A stretch of 64,000 nt of DNA from Sneathiella glossodoripedis JCM 23214 (GTDB lineage: Bacteria > Pseudomonadota > Alphaproteobacteria > Sneathiellales > Sneathiellaceae): the NCBI RefSeq assembly GCF_000616095.1, contig NZ_BAMS01000001.1:930001-994000 (forward strand). Direction: 5' to 3'. Shown here piece after piece: positions 63,938 through 64,000 of the stretch. The notes beneath the pieces were generated by a model. That model made no database searches. It was given only the letters and a program-made list of their open reading frames with translations, and was not told the origin of the DNA. Positions within the stretch are counted from its first letter, which is position 1. Each line of letters opens with the position of its first letter. Position numbers and translations under genes: made by a program.

Positions 63938-64000
63938 ATGAAACAGGTAAGCAAAGAATTAGTCGTACATACACATGGTCGGGAGTTGTTGGAAATTACA
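63938..64000 (+). CDS. YjbQ (UPF0047) family protein, partial at window edge
   Basis: An ATG at 63938, preceded by GGGAG 5 bases upstream, opens a frame that runs 21 codons to the window end. Its translation contains ELVVHTHGRELLEIT, close to the N-terminal signature of the YjbQ/UPF0047 family (secondary thiamine-phosphate synthase-like). The rest lies outside the window. Confidence 0.65.
   Translation, partial: MKQVSKELVVHTHGRELLEIT

Noticed and set aside
1-64000. CRISPR arrays, insertion sequences or prophage
   Set aside because: No regularly spaced repeats, transposase, integrase or phage structural genes were seen on either strand.

Overview
The window looks like chromosomal DNA of a free-living, metabolically versatile alphaproteobacterium of moderate G+C (about mid-40s to 50 % by eye). 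Support comes from the imuA-imuB-dnaE2 mutasome preceded by a GTTC-N7-GTTC LexA box (the alphaproteobacterial SOS box), several stacked acyl-CoA catabolic operons, a TSUP/TIGR02186 pair and a CDP-sugar cassette. I cannot name the genus. No phage, insertion sequence or CRISPR array was seen.

Layout. 0.3-4.5 kb: a TVP38-type membrane protein, a MerA-like flavin disulfide reductase, an orphan histidine kinase and a small lipoprotein. 4.6-10.5 kb: a trans-aconitate methyltransferase-like gene, a SAM hydrolase (DUF62), gamma-glutamyltransferase, an S58 peptidase and an orphan oligopeptide-binding protein. 10.6-12.2 kb: an OmpA-like lipoprotein and tRNA-Arg(ACG). 12.2-19.9 kb: an AT-richer surface-glycan cassette (sulfotransferase, CmcI-type methyltransferase, glycosyltransferase, sugar reductase, RfbC, sugar C-methyltransferase, RfbG, RfbF) that should make and transfer a C-methylated 6-deoxyhexose from CDP-glucose. 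20-27.4 kb: a GNAT-nitrilase fusion, then the SOS mutasome. 27.4-34.1 kb: an EamA transporter, a SnoaL-like protein and an operon of class I and class III CoA-transferases with a lone CoxL-type molybdenum hydroxylase subunit. 34.2-36.8 kb: TIGR02186, TSUP, ArsR and DUF962 genes.

36.8-63.5 kb is a large acyl-CoA degradation region. A LiuR-like MerR gene leads a thiolase, FadN-type and acyl-CoA dehydrogenase operon. A second set follows (dehydrogenase, thiolase, FadJ-type). Then come hotdog proteins with a TetR regulator and an enoyl-CoA hydratase. A leftward operon of SDR, carboxyltransferase, dehydrogenase, biotin carboxylase and dehydrogenase resembles liu/atu (leucine or acyclic terpenoid) pathways. 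SCP2, an acyl-CoA ligase, a threonine dehydratase-like enzyme, a dienoyl-CoA isomerase-like crotonase and a PaaI-type thioesterase complete it. A near-identical palindrome sits over the MerR-thiolase promoter and, 21 kb away, over the SDR-carboxylase promoter, which ties both operons to one regulator.

A striking global feature is that nine conserved genes are broken by twelve single-base shifts. Every one is repaired by adding one base, nearly always a G, next to a short homopolymer. This looks like systematic indel error in the source sequence rather than gene decay, so the genes marked pseudogene here may be intact in the organism. The window ends 21 codons into a YjbQ-family gene.
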